This document shows, in pieces, positions 33,078 to 33,147 of a DNA stretch of 33,147 nucleotides. The notes under the pieces are model-generated. The model was given only the letters and a program-made list of their open reading frames with translations, made no database searches and was not told the origin of the DNA. The first letter of the stretch is position 1. The number at the start of each line of letters is the position of its first letter. Source of the stretch: Candidatus Hydrogenedens sp. (GTDB lineage: Bacteria > Hydrogenedentota > Hydrogenedentia > Hydrogenedentales > CAITNO01). The stretch lies in assembly GCA_012522755.1 (NCBI GenBank), contig JAAYJV010000129.1, positions 1-33,147 of the forward strand. Reading direction: 5' to 3'. The translations under genes and the position numbers were made by a program.

Positions 33078-33147
33078 TTACTTTAGCCTTTTAGGGGACG
33101 CAAAGCGCTTTTTGTGACGGCGACGAGTTTTTTCAATCACCAAGTCC
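33078..33147 (-). CDS. Possible C-terminus of a gene leaving the window
   Basis: On the minus strand one frame is open from the window edge and reads DLVIEKTRRRHKKRFASP, then KRLK and a TAA stop at 33078-33080. The basic tail is protein-like, and the other two frames close within a few codons. Only 22 residues are visible, so no family can be named. If real, it converges with the ferredoxin gene across the repeat element. Confidence 0.4.
   Translation of the reverse strand, partial: DLVIEKTRRRHKKRFASPKRLK

Overview
The window is one stretch of bacterial chromosome, roughly half G+C over most of its length. It opens inside the 3' part of a 23S rRNA gene, followed by 5S rRNA and a strong terminator. 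The gene content includes signal peptides, a lipoprotein, secreted sugar-active folds, a PQQ-type beta-propeller, a DUF6807 (PmoA-like) protein and a WbsX/GH99-like protein. Together with recurring non-coding repeats, this points to a Gram-negative lineage of the PVC type or a neighbouring candidate phylum. I cannot name the phylum from sequence reading alone.

Layout. (1) 1-968: end of an rRNA operon. (2) 969-2980: an AT-rich patch with two orphan membrane-protein genes; the first has an in-frame amber codon seven codons after a good ribosome binding site and ATG. (3) 3114-5279 (-): a secreted glycosidase-like protein of unknown specificity. (4) 5749-8711 (+): a housekeeping operon, yceD/DUF177-rpmF-plsX-fabG, with a clear sigma70-type promoter and without the usual fabH, fabD and acpP. 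(5) 8736-18199 (-): a seven-gene minus-strand run read as carbamoyltransferase, PQQ-like propeller, purple-acid-phosphatase-like phosphoesterase, HAD phosphatase, DUF6807, queA and a DegT-type sugar aminotransferase. (6) 18200-19023: a non-coding repeat region. (7) 19024-23439: a divergent pair, a WbsX-type secreted protein (-) and a GH9-like secreted protein (+) that seems to have lost catalytic acids. (8) 23476-29349 (-): an iron-sulfur flavoprotein, a repeat element, full-length cobalamin-dependent metH, and a cystathionine gamma-synthase-type enzyme with its own promoter. (9) 29610-32782 (+): an anchored trypsin-like protease, a YidR/DUF3748-like lipoprotein and a [2Fe-2S] ferredoxin. (10) 32783-33147: a third repeat copy and the probable C-terminus of a gene leaving the window.

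How genes fit together. The cystathionine enzyme and MetH are consecutive steps of methionine synthesis. plsX and fabG belong to phospholipid and fatty-acid synthesis. The carbamoyltransferase and DegT aminotransferase suggest sugar or secondary-metabolite decoration, but they sit at opposite ends of the minus-strand run and may not be linked.

The most unusual structure is a family of non-coding repeats (18485-18969, 24076-24383, 32828-33020). The fullest copy carries two perfect 28-bp inverted arms, each itself a hairpin, around a 148-bp core. A second copy looks like an internal deletion between those arms, and the third ends just after one arm.
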